DNA of 38,253 bases, taken from contig CAIMEE010000023.1 of assembly GCA_903839865.1 (NCBI GenBank), forward strand, positions 1 through 38,253, read 5' to 3'. Shown here piece after piece: positions 8,170 to 15,824 of the stretch (the first letter of the stretch is position 1; each line of letters opens with the position of its first letter). The notes under the pieces were generated by a model. That model was given only the letters and a program-made list of their open reading frames with translations. It did no database searches and was not told the origin of the DNA. Source of the DNA: Enhydrobacter aerosaccus (GTDB lineage: Bacteria > Pseudomonadota > Alphaproteobacteria > Reyranellales > Reyranellaceae). A program made the translations under genes and the position numbers.

Positions 8170-8889
8170 TCACGGCGCGAGTTTCCCCGCCTCGAGGCGC
8201 AGCACGATGTCCGCCCGCGCCAGCGCCGCGGGATCGTGCGACACCACGACGACACTGGCCTGGGCCCGGCGGGCCGCGCCGATCAGCAAATCCATGACGC
8301 GCGTGCCGTTCACTGTGTCGAGGTTCGCGGTCGGTTCGTCGGCGAGGACGAGCTGCGGGTCGCGCATCAAGGCGCGCGCGATGGCGACGCGCTGTTGCTC
8401 GCCGCGCGACAAGGCGCCGGTGCGCTGATCGGGCCGGTCGAGTCCGACCCCGGCGGCCAGCCGTTTGGCCTTCGCGACCGTGACGGCGGAACTCCACCAG
8501 CGATCGAAGCGGGTGGGCAACAGGATGTTCTCGAGGACGCTCAGCTCGTCGAGGAGGTGGAAGTCCTGGAACACCAGGCCGACCGTGTCGCGGCGCCAGC
8601 GATCTCGCGCGGTTTCGGGCAGGGCAGTGATGTCGAGATCGCCCCAGGACACCGTTCCCGCCTCTGGCGTCACAAGCCCCGCGATGGCGTGCAGCAGGGA
8701 GGTCTTGCCCGCGCCCGACGGGCCGGTCACGGCGACGACCGCGCACGGCGCGATCGCGAAGCTGATGCTGTCGAGGATGCGGCGGGTGCCGCCGGCCGTG
8801 TCGTCTCGCTCGATCGACAGCCCCCGAAGGACGACTGTTCGCGGTCCGGACCTCGACGGTTCAGGCGCTGCGGAAGGCTGCGTCGACAA
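8170..8889 (-). CDS. ABC transporter ATPase, LolD/MacB-like
   Basis: 239 residues. Walker A is at 56-64 (Gly-Pro-Ser-Gly-Ala-Gly-Lys-Thr-Ser), the Q-loop at 107-109, the signature Leu-Ser-Arg-Gly-Glu-Gln-Gln at 160-166, Walker B Leu-Val-Leu-Ala-Asp-Glu at 180-185 and the switch His at 218. This is the LolD/MacB/FtsE subfamily, which energises FtsX-type permeases. The only start codon before the first strand is TTG at 8889, which overlaps the upstream gene by 29 bases and implies translational coupling. The gene is followed after 8 bases (or overlapped by 4) by the cognate permease. Confidence 0.92.
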   Translation of the reverse strand: MSTQPSAAPEPSRSGPRTVVLRGLSIERDDTAGGTRRILDSISFAIAPCAVVAVTGPSGAGKTSLLHAIAGLVTPEAGTVSWGDLDITALPETARDRWRRDTVGLVFQDFHLLDELSVLENILLPTRFDRWWSSAVTVAKAKRLAAGVGLDRPDQRTGALSRGEQQRVAIARALMRDPQLVLADEPTANLDTVNGTRVMDLLIGAARRAQASVVVVSHDPAALARADIVLRLEAGKLAP

Positions 8890-9313
8890 GGCGGACCTGG
8901 CTCACGAAACCGGTCTCGGGATCGGTCCAAGATCCGACCTCGAGACGTCCCGTGACGACGACCGGATCGCCGCCGCTGACCAGCGGCGCGACCCTCTTGA
9001 GATAAACGACCACGATATCGGCCGGCCAGTCGGCATCGGACTGGCAGAAGGGGCAGAGCGCCAGCGGCTCGTTCGTGAGCACGAAGAACTGGCTCTCGGG
9101 CTTGAGCGGCGGGGCCATGAAGCCGTGCATCAGCACCGGCTTGCCCTTCAGGCCGATGACGGTGTCGGAGAACACCAGCCCGCGAACGCCGACGCTCTTG
9201 TAGAGCTGGTCGAACTTCAGCGTCGCAGGCTCGGCTGCCCGGGCGGCGGGGCTGAGAAAAAGAGCGGCGACGCCCAGCATCGTCCTCCGATGGAGGGATC
9301 GCCGCTCTGTCAT
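8861..9313 (-). CDS. Exported DUF3299-like protein with CPFC motif
   Basis: 150 residues. The N-terminus (Arg-Arg-Thr-Met-Leu-Gly, then a hydrophobic stretch ending Ala-Arg-Ala-Ala) is a signal peptide with a possible twin-arginine motif. The mature domain has the Val-Leu-Met-His-Gly-Phe-Met-Ala-Pro-Pro-Leu-Lys-Pro strand and Cys87-Pro-Phe-Cys90 followed by Gln-Ser-Asp-Ala-Asp-Trp-Pro. It resembles DUF3299 proteins, which sit beside MacB/Lol-type ABC genes and have no proven function. The Cys pair could bind metal or form a disulphide. The ATG at 9313 shares its A with the phosphatase stop (TGATG), and the 3' end overlaps the ATPase gene, so it is tightly embedded in this operon. Confidence 0.7.
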   Translation of the reverse strand: MTERRSLHRRTMLGVAALFLSPAARAAEPATLKFDQLYKSVGVRGLVFSDTVIGLKGKPVLMHGFMAPPLKPESQFFVLTNEPLALCPFCQSDADWPADIVVVYLKRVAPLVSGGDPVVVTGRLEVGSWTDPETGFVSQVRLVDAAFRSA

Positions 9314-11052
9314 CACTTGGCCGGGGCCAGGCCGAGCGCGGTCGCCATGAAGCGGAAGACGCGCGTGTTGTCGATGCGGCCATGGAACTGCTCGGAGCCC
9401 GGGCCCATCGCGGTCAGCAGGGCGTCGTCACCCGAGTGCACGCCCTGGCTGGCTTCGAGCGGCAGGTTGCCGGTGCGGCGGAAGGCGCCTGCCACGGTGC
9501 AGTTCTTCTCGTTGGCAACGAACACGTCCTTGGTCGCGCCCGCGACGGCCGGCACGTTCTCGCCCTCGAGATAGGGATGGCCGGTCTCGCAGTTGTCCGG
9601 CACGGCGCCGAACGACAGCGCGAGGCGGCGCGACACGTCGACCTTCTCCGGATAGCCGTCGGCATTGGCCGCCGGATAGTTCGGGAAGCGCGATTCGCTG
9701 TAGACGCCGAGCTTGTCGCGCAGCTGCTGGCCCGGCCGCTCGTCGTCGTAGGTGCCGACGATCGAGATCGGGTGGGTATGATCGGGCACGACGATGATCA
9801 GCGTGTCGTTGCGGGTGCCGGCGAACTCCTTGGCGACCTTCACGGCGTTGTCGAGCATGATCGTGTCGAACGCCGCGCGCTCCCAGTCGAGCGAGTGGCT
9901 GTACTTGTCGATGCGGCCCGACTCGACCATGAGGACGAAGCCCTTGTCGTTTTTCGAGAGGGCGCCCAGCGCCGCCCGCACCTGGTCGGTGAGGTCGGGC
10001 TGGTCGGGGAACTTGCCGACGCTGCCCTTTTTCAGGACCATGCGGTCGAGCGCGCCGTCCATGTTGCCGGTATTGAAGAGGCCCAACAGCTTGTCCGACG
10101 AGGCCGCTGCAGCGAGTTCCGTTTTGGTCGAGACGAACTTGTAACCTGCGCCCTCGAACTTCTTGATGTAGTCCTCTTCGTCGGTGCGCTTGGAGCCGGG
10201 TGTCGCCTTGGCGAGGAAATTGGGCGAGCCGCCGCCCAGGATCACGTCGGGCTTCACGTCGAAGAACATCTTCACGATGTCGTTGTAGTCGGAGCGGCGG
10301 CGCGTATGCGCCACCATGCCGGCTGGCGTCGCGTCCTCGATCTCGGTGTTGGTGACGATGCCCACGGACATGCCGCGCGTGCGCTTGACCAGTTCGGAGA
10401 TGGTCTCGACCTTGGGATGCTCGAGCGTGTTCTTGTTGCGGGCGCAGTAGACGCCCAGCGCGTTGACGCAGGACTTATGGCCGGTCGTATAGGCCGACAT
10501 GCTGTTGGCGCTGTCGGTCACCACGGAGTCGGTGCCGGAGGTCGAGACCAGTGCCATGTAGGGCATGTCGTCGATCGCGAGCTCGCCGCCGTAGCGGCCT
10601 TCGACGATGCCCTTGGACAGGATGCGCGCGGCAGTGCGATGCGCGATCGACATGCCGTCGCCGATGAACAGGATGACGTTCTTGGCCTTGGGCGCGCCGG
10701 TGTCGAACACCTCCCAGGCGACGCTGGCCTTGCGGTCGCCAGCCGTTGCCTCGACTGCGTACTTGCCGGCCTTGGGCAGGACGGCGTCGCGGATCCAGAA
10801 GGCCGAGAACTCGCCGCCATCCTCGCGCTGGACGAAGGTTGCGCCCTTGCCGAGAACGGTCGCGGCGTCCTGGCCGTCGATGGTTACTTTCACGGCGGCT
10901 TGCTCGGGCGCCCCGGGGAACTCGACCTTGAAGTCGAATTTGGCACCGGCAAGGATCTCGGCGCGGTTGAGCGGGTAGATCGTCTGGGCCTGCGTGGGAA
11001 TCGACATCAGGGCCATGGCCCCTGTCAGACAGACCGTTGCGATGCGCTTCAT
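9313..11052 (-). CDS. Alkaline phosphatase, PhoA superfamily, with N-terminal Ig-like domain
   Basis: 579 residues from the ATG at 11052, which has GAGGA upstream and gives a proper signal peptide (cleavage after Ala-Gln-Ala near 22). Residues about 25-118 form a beta-rich domain before the catalytic domain. Active-site elements are Asp132 in Ile-Gly-Asp-Gly-Met, nucleophile Ser181 in Val-Thr-Asp-Ser-Ala, Glu377/Asp382/His386 in Val-Glu-Ser-Gly-Arg-Ile-Asp-Lys-Tyr-Ser-His, and Asp424-His425-x-His427. Another metal-ligand histidine lies near the C-terminus in Val-His-Ser-Gly-Asp-Asp. The enzyme is a periplasmic phosphomonoesterase that releases phosphate from organic esters. It leads an operon with the CPFC protein and the ABC pair, and a PHO-box-like repeat lies 72 bases upstream. 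Confidence 0.93.
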   Translation of the reverse strand: MKRIATVCLTGAMALMSIPTQAQTIYPLNRAEILAGAKFDFKVEFPGAPEQAAVKVTIDGQDAATVLGKGATFVQREDGGEFSAFWIRDAVLPKAGKYAVEATAGDRKASVAWEVFDTGAPKAKNVILFIGDGMSIAHRTAARILSKGIVEGRYGGELAIDDMPYMALVSTSGTDSVVTDSANSMSAYTTGHKSCVNALGVYCARNKNTLEHPKVETISELVKRTRGMSVGIVTNTEIEDATPAGMVAHTRRRSDYNDIVKMFFDVKPDVILGGGSPNFLAKATPGSKRTDEEDYIKKFEGAGYKFVSTKTELAAAASSDKLLGLFNTGNMDGALDRMVLKKGSVGKFPDQPDLTDQVRAALGALSKNDKGFVLMVESGRIDKYSHSLDWERAAFDTIMLDNAVKVAKEFAGTRNDTLIIVVPDHTHPISIVGTYDDERPGQQLRDKLGVYSESRFPNYPAANADGYPEKVDVSRRLALSFGAVPDNCETGHPYLEGENVPAVAGATKDVFVANEKNCTVAGAFRRTGNLPLEASQGVHSGDDALLTAMGPGSEQFHGRIDNTRVFRFMATALGLAPAK

Positions 11053-11106
11053 GGTCGGTTCCTCGTTACCGGTTGCGAATGCCGGCCCAAGGGTGCCAGC
11101 CGTCCG

Positions 11107-11141
11107 CATATGCCGCGCCAATCATTGCAGATTTATTGCAG
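11107..11141 (-). promoter_or_regulatory. PHO-box-like direct repeat and -10 upstream of the phosphatase gene
   Basis: On the minus strand CTGCAAT-AAAT-CTGCAAT occupies 11141-11124. It is two perfect 7-base repeats separated by four A/T bases, an 11-base period. This is the architecture of the PhoB box (CTGTCAT-N4-CTGTCAT), with the two middle bases changed in both copies. CATATG (11112-11107), 11 bases downstream, is at the right place for a -10 element, as PhoB boxes replace the -35. The phosphatase ATG is 72 bases from the repeat. PhoB control is inferred from this and from the gene's function. Confidence 0.55.
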
Positions 11142-11173
11142 GGCACGCCAGAGAGGCTGGCCCGGGATGCCAA

Positions 11174-11221
11174 GGCGTTGACGCGGAAGTGGAAGACGTC
11201 GTCGTCCTGCGCGTATTCCCT
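11174..11221 (-). pseudogene. Displaced remnant of the ychF 3' end
   Basis: Directly after the hydrolase stop codon the minus strand reads Glu-Tyr-Ala-Gln-Asp-Asp-Asp-Val-Phe-His-Phe-Arg-Val-Asn-Ala. The intact YchF C-terminus is Glu-Tyr-Met-Val-Gln-Asp-Gly-Asp-Val-Phe-His-Phe-Arg-Phe-Asn-Val. At the DNA level, 32 of 35 bases (11176-11210) match the end of ychF. The likeliest explanation is that the hydrolase gene entered at the end of ychF, bringing or copying a new tail and pushing the old tail downstream. A partial duplication of ychF is the alternative. Confidence 0.6.
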
Positions 11222-12175
11222 TTATTGGCGTGCCATCCCGGCCTGCACGAAGGCGATGATGCGCTGCCGCATGTCGCTCGTGGTGGCATCGCTCCGGCAG
11301 ACGGCGAAGTGATTATAGCTGTTCATGGCATAATCGCATTTGCCATCGAGAGCGGGCAAGCGTGCGCCGCGATTGGCGGTATCCCAGGCATGGGTCTGGT
11401 CGGGGTAGTGCTGCCAGGTCTGCGCTGCGGTGAACACACGTCGCGCGCATTCGCCGGATGGTGTCGCGGTGTCCTTGCCACCCGTGAAAACGATGATCGG
11501 TGCCGAATAGGGCCCGAGCGTTGGGCGGTAGGGAGTGCCATCAGCGGTGCAGACCGGATAGAGCGCTATTCCGCCGCGATAGAGCGCGGACGCCTCCATG
11601 CGTAGAAACGGCTCGTCAGTGAAGGTACGCAACACCGTCCAGCCTCCCTGGCTGTCGCCGTAGAGGAATGTGCTGGCCGGGTCGGTGTGCTGCGTATCGC
11701 GGAGCCAGCGTGCCGCGGCGAAGGCGTCGAGCGCCCGCATGTTGGCGCCGAAGCGGGTGGCGGTGAGCCAATTCTCTTCGCGGCCACGGCTCCAGAAGCT
11801 GTCGAGGATCAGAGTGTTCGCGCCCAGACTCTCGCGCAGCCACAGGGCTGTCGCGAAATTGGTCGGGACGAGGCCGTGCCCGCCATGCACGATCACAAAA
11901 GTCGGCCGCCCGGCAGCGCCGTCGGGATGGGGGTTCCAGCTCGCCAGCAGCCGTCCCTTGCCGTCATACGCCGGAACCAGCGGCGCCATGTCCGCGAGCC
12001 CAACCCGCCTGGTATTGTTTGCAAGATCCCAGGACCCGCGCAGCGGCCGTGCCGGGGCCGCCTCGGTGACGATCGGCGGTTGAAACGATTCGATGTCCTG
12101 TTGCGCCAGGCTACGAGTGCAGCCGGATTCTGCCAGAACTCCCAAGAGCAACAGGCCCCAGCGAATTGCCCGCAT
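11222..12175 (-). CDS. Exported alpha/beta-hydrolase (dienelactone hydrolase-like)
   Basis: 317 residues from the ATG at 12175, which shares its A with the ychF stop (TGATG). A hydrophobic N-terminus ends in a cysteine near residue 19 (Glu-Ser-Gly-Cys). The lipobox is imperfect because Glu replaces the usual Leu, so lipoprotein status is uncertain. The hydrolase fold shows Val-His-Gly-Gly-His-Gly as oxyanion loop, nucleophile Ser in Gly-Asp-Ser-Gln-Gly-Gly, an acidic candidate in Thr-Gly-Gly-Lys-Asp and a catalytic His in Gln-Thr-His-Ala-Trp. The substrate is not predictable. The gene sits between ychF and a remnant of the ychF tail, a sign of recent insertion into a conserved housekeeping run. 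Confidence 0.82.
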   Translation of the reverse strand: MRAIRWGLLLLGVLAESGCTRSLAQQDIESFQPPIVTEAAPARPLRGSWDLANNTRRVGLADMAPLVPAYDGKGRLLASWNPHPDGAAGRPTFVIVHGGHGLVPTNFATALWLRESLGANTLILDSFWSRGREENWLTATRFGANMRALDAFAAARWLRDTQHTDPASTFLYGDSQGGWTVLRTFTDEPFLRMEASALYRGGIALYPVCTADGTPYRPTLGPYSAPIIVFTGGKDTATPSGECARRVFTAAQTWQHYPDQTHAWDTANRGARLPALDGKCDYAMNSYNHFAVCRSDATTSDMRQRIIAFVQAGMARQ

Positions 12176-13272
12176 CAAACGTTGAAGCGGAAGTGAAAGA
12201 CGTCGCCGTCCTGCACCATGTACTCCTTGCCCTCGAGGCGAAGCTTGCCGGCGTCGCGCGCGCCGGATTCACCCTTAAGGCTGATGTAATCATCGTACGC
12301 GATCGTCTCCGCGCGAATAAATCCCTTTTCGAAGTCGGTGTGGATGACGCCGGCGGCCTCGGGCGCACGGGCCTCGCGGCGCACCGTCCAGGCGCGCGCT
12401 TCCTTGGGACCGACGGTGAAGAAGGTCACGAGGTCGAGCAGCCCGTAGCCCGCATGGACGACGCGGGCGAGGCCGGTTTCCTTGAGGCCGAGCGAGGTGA
12501 GGTATTCGGCCTGGTCCCCGGGCGGCAGCTGGGCCACCTCGGCCTCGATCGCCGCGGAGATCACGACCGATGGCATGCCGCGCGCCTTGGCGAACGCCTC
12601 GGCCTTGGCGCTGTGCGCGTTGCCCGTTGCCGCCGCGCCTTCCTCGACGTTGAGCACGTACATCATCGGCTTGGCGGTGATGAGCTGCAGGCGCTGGAAT
12701 ACCGGGCGTTCGTCGGCGGTGATCGGCGCCTCGCGCGCGGGCCTGCCCTCGCGCAACACGTCGAGCGCCTTCTTCACCACCGGCGCTTCGGCGGCGGCTT
12801 CCTTGTCGCCGCTCTTGGCGCGCTTCTCGAGGTTGGGCAGGCGCTTCTCGAGGCTGTCGAGGTCGGCCAGCATCAGCTCGGTCTCGACCACTTCGGCGTC
12901 GCTCACCGGATCGACCTTGCCGCTCACGTGCGTGACGTCGCCGTCCTCGAAGCAACGCAGCACATGGGCGATCGCGTCGACCTCGCGGATGTTGCCGAGG
13001 AACTGGTTGCCCAGTCCCTCGCCCTTCGACGCGCCCTTCACGAGACCCGCGATGTCGACGAACTCGAGCTGGGTCGCGATGATCTTGGCGGAGCCTGCGA
13101 TGCCGGCCAGCGCGTCGAGGCGCGGATCGGGCACGGCGACGCGGCCCACGTTGGGCTCGATGGTGCAGAACGGATAGTTGGCGGCCTGCGCTGCCTGCGT
13201 GGCCGTCAGCGCGTTGAACAGGGTCGACTTGCCGACGTTGGGCAGGCCGACAATTCCGCAATTGAAACCCAT
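12175..13272 (-). CDS. ychF: YchF/OLA1-type ribosome-associated ATPase
   Basis: 365 residues, full length for YchF. The Obg-type G domain has G1 Gly-Leu-Pro-Asn-Val-Gly-Lys-Ser-Thr (10-18), switch and G3 Asp-Ile-Ala-Gly-Leu-Val (about 73-78), and the altered G4 Asn-Val-Glu-Glu that gives this family ATP rather than GTP preference. A coiled-coil region (about 130-170) is followed by a C-terminal TGS domain ending Asp-Val-Phe-His-Phe-Arg-Phe-Asn-Val. The cytoplasmic protein binds 70S ribosomes and is linked to oxidative-stress control in other bacteria. It lies 4 bases after pth, as in many proteobacteria. Confidence 0.97.
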   Translation of the reverse strand: MGFNCGIVGLPNVGKSTLFNALTATQAAQAANYPFCTIEPNVGRVAVPDPRLDALAGIAGSAKIIATQLEFVDIAGLVKGASKGEGLGNQFLGNIREVDAIAHVLRCFEDGDVTHVSGKVDPVSDAEVVETELMLADLDSLEKRLPNLEKRAKSGDKEAAAEAPVVKKALDVLREGRPAREAPITADERPVFQRLQLITAKPMMYVLNVEEGAAATGNAHSAKAEAFAKARGMPSVVISAAIEAEVAQLPPGDQAEYLTSLGLKETGLARVVHAGYGLLDLVTFFTVGPKEARAWTVRREARAPEAAGVIHTDFEKGFIRAETIAYDDYISLKGESGARDAGKLRLEGKEYMVQDGDVFHFRFNV

Positions 13273-13276
13273 TTTC

Positions 13277-13903
13277 TTACTCTTTTTTGATATCCAGCCG
13301 GGCCGGCAGATCGGGAGGAGGCGCGAGAGACGCCACCCGGCTCATGTATTTTTCGTCGGCCTTCTGGCCGCCTTCGGCCAACAGCGCCGATTCATCGGCC
13401 AGTGCGCCCAGCAGCCTGGGCAGCCAGCCGGTCTTCTCGTCGCGCTCGTCCGGCTCGAAGTCGCGCAGCACCCAGTGCAGCACCAGGTCCTTGTGGCCGG
13501 GATGGCCGATGCCGATGCGGACGCGGCGGTAGTCCTTGCCGACATGGGCGTCGATGTCGCGCAGGCCGTTGTGGCCGCCGGCGCCGCCGCCCTTCTTCAT
13601 GCGCACCCTACCGGGCGCGATGTCGAGCTCGTCGTGGAACACCACGACCCGTTCGAGCGGAATCTTCAGGAAGCGCACGGCCTCGCCCACGGCGCGGCTC
13701 GATTCGTTCATGAAGGTCATGGGTTTGAGCAGGAGCGTCTTCTCGCCGCCGAGATGGCCCTCGGCCACCTCGCCGTTGAAGCGCTCGCGCCAGGAAGAGA
13801 AGACACGGCGGCGGGCAATCTCGCCCACCGCCATGAATCCCACATTGTGCCGGTGCCCCGCATAGCGCGGCCCGGGATTGCCGAGGCCGACCAGCAAAAG
13901 CAC
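13277..13903 (-). CDS. pth: Peptidyl-tRNA hydrolase
   Basis: 208 residues. The protein cleaves peptidyl-tRNA released from stalled ribosomes and so recycles tRNA. It shows the family opening Val-Gly-Leu-Gly-Asn-Pro-Gly with Asn9, then Arg-His-Asn-Val-Gly-Phe with catalytic His19. Next come Lys-Pro-Met-Thr-Phe-Met-Asn, the Val-Phe-His-Asp-Glu-Leu-Asp strand with the catalytic Asp, and Gly-Gly-Ala-Gly-Gly-His-Asn-Gly. The C-terminal Pro/Leu tail is slightly longer than in E. coli. It lies 9 bases after rplY and 4 before ychF, so prs-rplY-pth-ychF forms a compact translation/nucleotide block. Confidence 0.97.
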   Translation of the reverse strand: MLLLVGLGNPGPRYAGHRHNVGFMAVGEIARRRVFSSWRERFNGEVAEGHLGGEKTLLLKPMTFMNESSRAVGEAVRFLKIPLERVVVFHDELDIAPGRVRMKKGGGAGGHNGLRDIDAHVGKDYRRVRIGIGHPGHKDLVLHWVLRDFEPDERDEKTGWLPRLLGALADESALLAEGGQKADEKYMSRVASLAPPPDLPARLDIKKE

Positions 13904-13912
13904 CGGGGACGC

Positions 13913-14641
13913 TTACTTCTTGCCCGGAGCCGGCGCCTTGCCACCCGCCGCCGGCGCCGCAGCGCCAGCAGCTGGAGCTGCACCCGCGGCCGGCGCCGCA
14001 CCCGCCGCCGGAGCCGCGCCCGCAGCCGGAGCCGCACCGTCGGCAGCCGCCGCGGTCGGTTCGACTTCGCGCACGACCGTCGGGGGCGCGATCGAGGCCA
14101 CCGTCTGGTTCTTGTCGCGGGCCACGACGCGCACGCCGTCCGGCACCTTGAGCGTCTCGAGATGGACCGAATGGCCGATCTCGAGGCCGGTCAGGTCGAC
14201 CTCGAAGTACTCGGGGATCGATGCCGGCTTGGTGCGCACGGTGATCTCGTGCAGGACGATGTTCAGCACGCCGCCGCGCTTGATGCCGGGCGAGGCCGCT
14301 TCGTTCTTGAAGTGCACGGGGACCTGCACCGAGATGATCGACTCGGGGCCGACTCGCAGGAAGTCGAGATGCAGAGGCTTGTCCGTCACCGGATCGACCT
14401 GAATGTCGCGCGGCAGCACGTCGATGGACGTTCCGTCGACTTCGACCTTGAGGGTGTGGTTGAAGTAGCCCTCTCTGTGCATGATCCGCTCGACCGACTT
14501 CGGTTCGACCGCGATCATCAGGGGGGCCTGCTTGTCACCGTAGATCACGGCGGGAATCAGTCCTTCGCGACGGCTGGAACGGGCGCCCCCTTTGCCGGCC
14601 CGGTCCCGCTTCTTCGCGATGACCTTTGACGTCTCTGCCAT
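13913..14641 (-). CDS. rplY: 50S ribosomal protein L25/Ctc with Ala-Pro-rich tail
   Basis: 242 residues. Residues about 6-95 are the L25 5S-rRNA-binding domain (Arg-Asp-Arg-Ala-Gly-Lys-Gly-Gly-Ala-Arg, then Gly-Leu-Ile-Pro-Ala-Val-Ile-Tyr-Gly). Residues about 100-190 are the beta-rich CTC domain found in long L25 proteins. Residues 201-242 form a low-complexity tail of repeated Pro-Ala-Ala-Gly-Ala units ending in Lys-Lys. AGGAG lies 9 bases before the ATG. The gene lies between prs and pth in the usual order. Long L25/Ctc proteins are general-stress-inducible in some bacteria. Confidence 0.95.
   Translation of the reverse strand: MAETSKVIAKKRDRAGKGGARSSRREGLIPAVIYGDKQAPLMIAVEPKSVERIMHREGYFNHTLKVEVDGTSIDVLPRDIQVDPVTDKPLHLDFLRVGPESIISVQVPVHFKNEAASPGIKRGGVLNIVLHEITVRTKPASIPEYFEVDLTGLEIGHSVHLETLKVPDGVRVVARDKNQTVASIAPPTVVREVEPTAAAADGAAPAAGAAPAAGAAPAAGAAPAAGAAAPAAGGKAPAPGKK
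13943..14038 (-). repeat. 18-base in-frame tandem repeat in the rplY tail
   Basis: About five copies of an 18-base unit (GGTGCGGCTCCGGCTGCG-like) encode the hexapeptide Gly-Ala-Ala-Pro-Ala-Ala. The copies differ mostly at third codon positions, which indicates that the peptide is maintained while the DNA drifts. Copy number is likely to vary between strains. Confidence 0.8.
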
Positions 14642-14746
14642 TTCAACTTCTCCTAACGTTAAGTGTTCAGTTCTCGCTCATCGCGGCGTGGCCTCCAGGG
14701 GTGCCAATCGCCGGATCTCTTGAATTCCTTTTAGTCGACCATTCTT

Positions 14747-15679
14747 TCAGTCAAAGAGGCTCGAGACCGACGTCTCCTCCGAAATGCGCTTCACCGCTTC
14801 GGCCATCAGCGTCGCGATGCTCATCGGCTTGATGTTGGGCGACACACGCACGGCTTCCGTCGGCATGATCGAATCGGTGATCACCAGCTTTTCCATCGGC
14901 GAGGCCGCGATACGGGCGACGGCGCCGCCGGACAGGACGCCGTGCGTGATGTAGGCGCAGACCGACTTGGCGCCTTGGTCCATCAGCGCGACGGCGGCGT
15001 TGCACAGCGTGCCGCCCGAATCGACGATGTCGTCGATCAGCACGCAGTCGCGGTCCTGCACGTCGCCGATTACGTTCATCACTTCGCTGACGCCCGCGGC
15101 CTCGCGGCGCTTGTCGATGATGGCGAGGTCGGCGTTGATGCGCTTGGCGAGCGCGCGGGCGCGCACCACGCCGCCGACGTCGGGCGAAACGATCGTGATG
15201 TTGCGGTCCTTCATCGTGGCCGTGATGTCGCTCGACATCACGGGGCCCGCGAACAGGTTGTCGACGGGGATGTCGAAGAAGCCCTGGATCTGGCTGGCGT
15301 GCAGGTCGAGGGTCAGCACGCGATTGGCGCCGGCATGCGTCAGGAGATTGGCGACCAGCTTGGCCGAAATGGGCGTGCGCGGTCCGGTGCGGCGATCCTG
15401 ACGGGCGTAACCGAAGTAGGGCATCACCGCGGTGATGCGGCGCGCCGAGCTGCGGCGCAGCGCATCGATGGTGATCAGAAGCTCCATCAGATGGTCGTTC
15501 GCCGGGTAGCTGGTCGACTGCAGGACGAACATGTCCTCGCCGCGCACGTTCTCGAGGATCTCGACAAATATCTCGTTATCCGAGAAGCGGCGGATGTTGG
15601 CTTTCACCAACGGCAAGGCCAGCTTGGCGGAAATGGCTTCCGCCAGCGGTTTATTGCTGTTGCCGGTGAGGATTTTCAT
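14747..15679 (-). CDS. prs: Ribose-phosphate pyrophosphokinase
   Basis: 310 residues from the ATG at 15679, the start matching the family's usual Met-Lys-Ile-Leu-Thr-Gly-Asn-Ser-Asn. An earlier in-frame start would add 42 residues foreign to the family. It makes PRPP from ribose 5-phosphate and ATP for nucleotide, His, Trp and NAD synthesis. Visible are the flexible-loop/ATP region Tyr-Phe-Gly-Tyr-Ala-Arg-Gln-Asp-Arg, His-Ala-Ser-Gln-Ile-Gln-Gly-Phe-Phe, and the PRPP-binding signature [12 protein letters not shown]. The gap of 105 bases to rplY probably contains an rplY promoter. Confidence 0.97.
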   Translation of the reverse strand: MKILTGNSNKPLAEAISAKLALPLVKANIRRFSDNEIFVEILENVRGEDMFVLQSTSYPANDHLMELLITIDALRRSSARRITAVMPYFGYARQDRRTGPRTPISAKLVANLLTHAGANRVLTLDLHASQIQGFFDIPVDNLFAGPVMSSDITATMKDRNITIVSPDVGGVVRARALAKRINADLAIIDKRREAAGVSEVMNVIGDVQDRDCVLIDDIVDSGGTLCNAAVALMDQGAKSVCAYITHGVLSGGAVARIAASPMEKLVITDSIMPTEAVRVSPNIKPMSIATLMAEAVKRISEETSVSSLFD

Positions 15680-15770
15680 GCTTAAGCCGTTGATCTCAAA
15701 CGAGAAAACGGCCATTCCCCTGGCCGCGACGGGGCGGAACATACCAATGAGTCGAGGGGCTGTAAACGCC

Positions 15771-15790
15771 CTGAAATACTGAGATTTCAG
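15771..15790. promoter_or_regulatory. Palindrome between prs and the divergent RidA gene
   Basis: CTGAAAT-ACTGAG-ATTTCAG is a perfect 7-base inverted repeat in the 145-base divergent region. It could be a dimeric regulator site for either gene. No regulator is suggested by the sequence. Confidence 0.3.
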
Positions 15791-15824
15791 AGGCTTGCAC
15801 GGCATGATCGCCTATCCTGCCGGG

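Noticed and set aside
8162-8746. N-terminal extension of the ABC permease frame upstream to 8746
   Set aside because: The extension overlaps the ATPase gene in another frame and is Arg-rich with no domain; the permease begins at its first membrane segment near 8161-8173.
9382-11181. 599-codon plus-strand frame opposite the alkaline phosphatase gene
   Set aside because: The phosphatase motifs are complete on the minus strand; the plus frame has no family features.
12118-12129. Lipobox in the alpha/beta-hydrolase signal sequence
   Set aside because: The residue at -3 is Glu instead of a small aliphatic, so I do not call it a lipoprotein, only exported.
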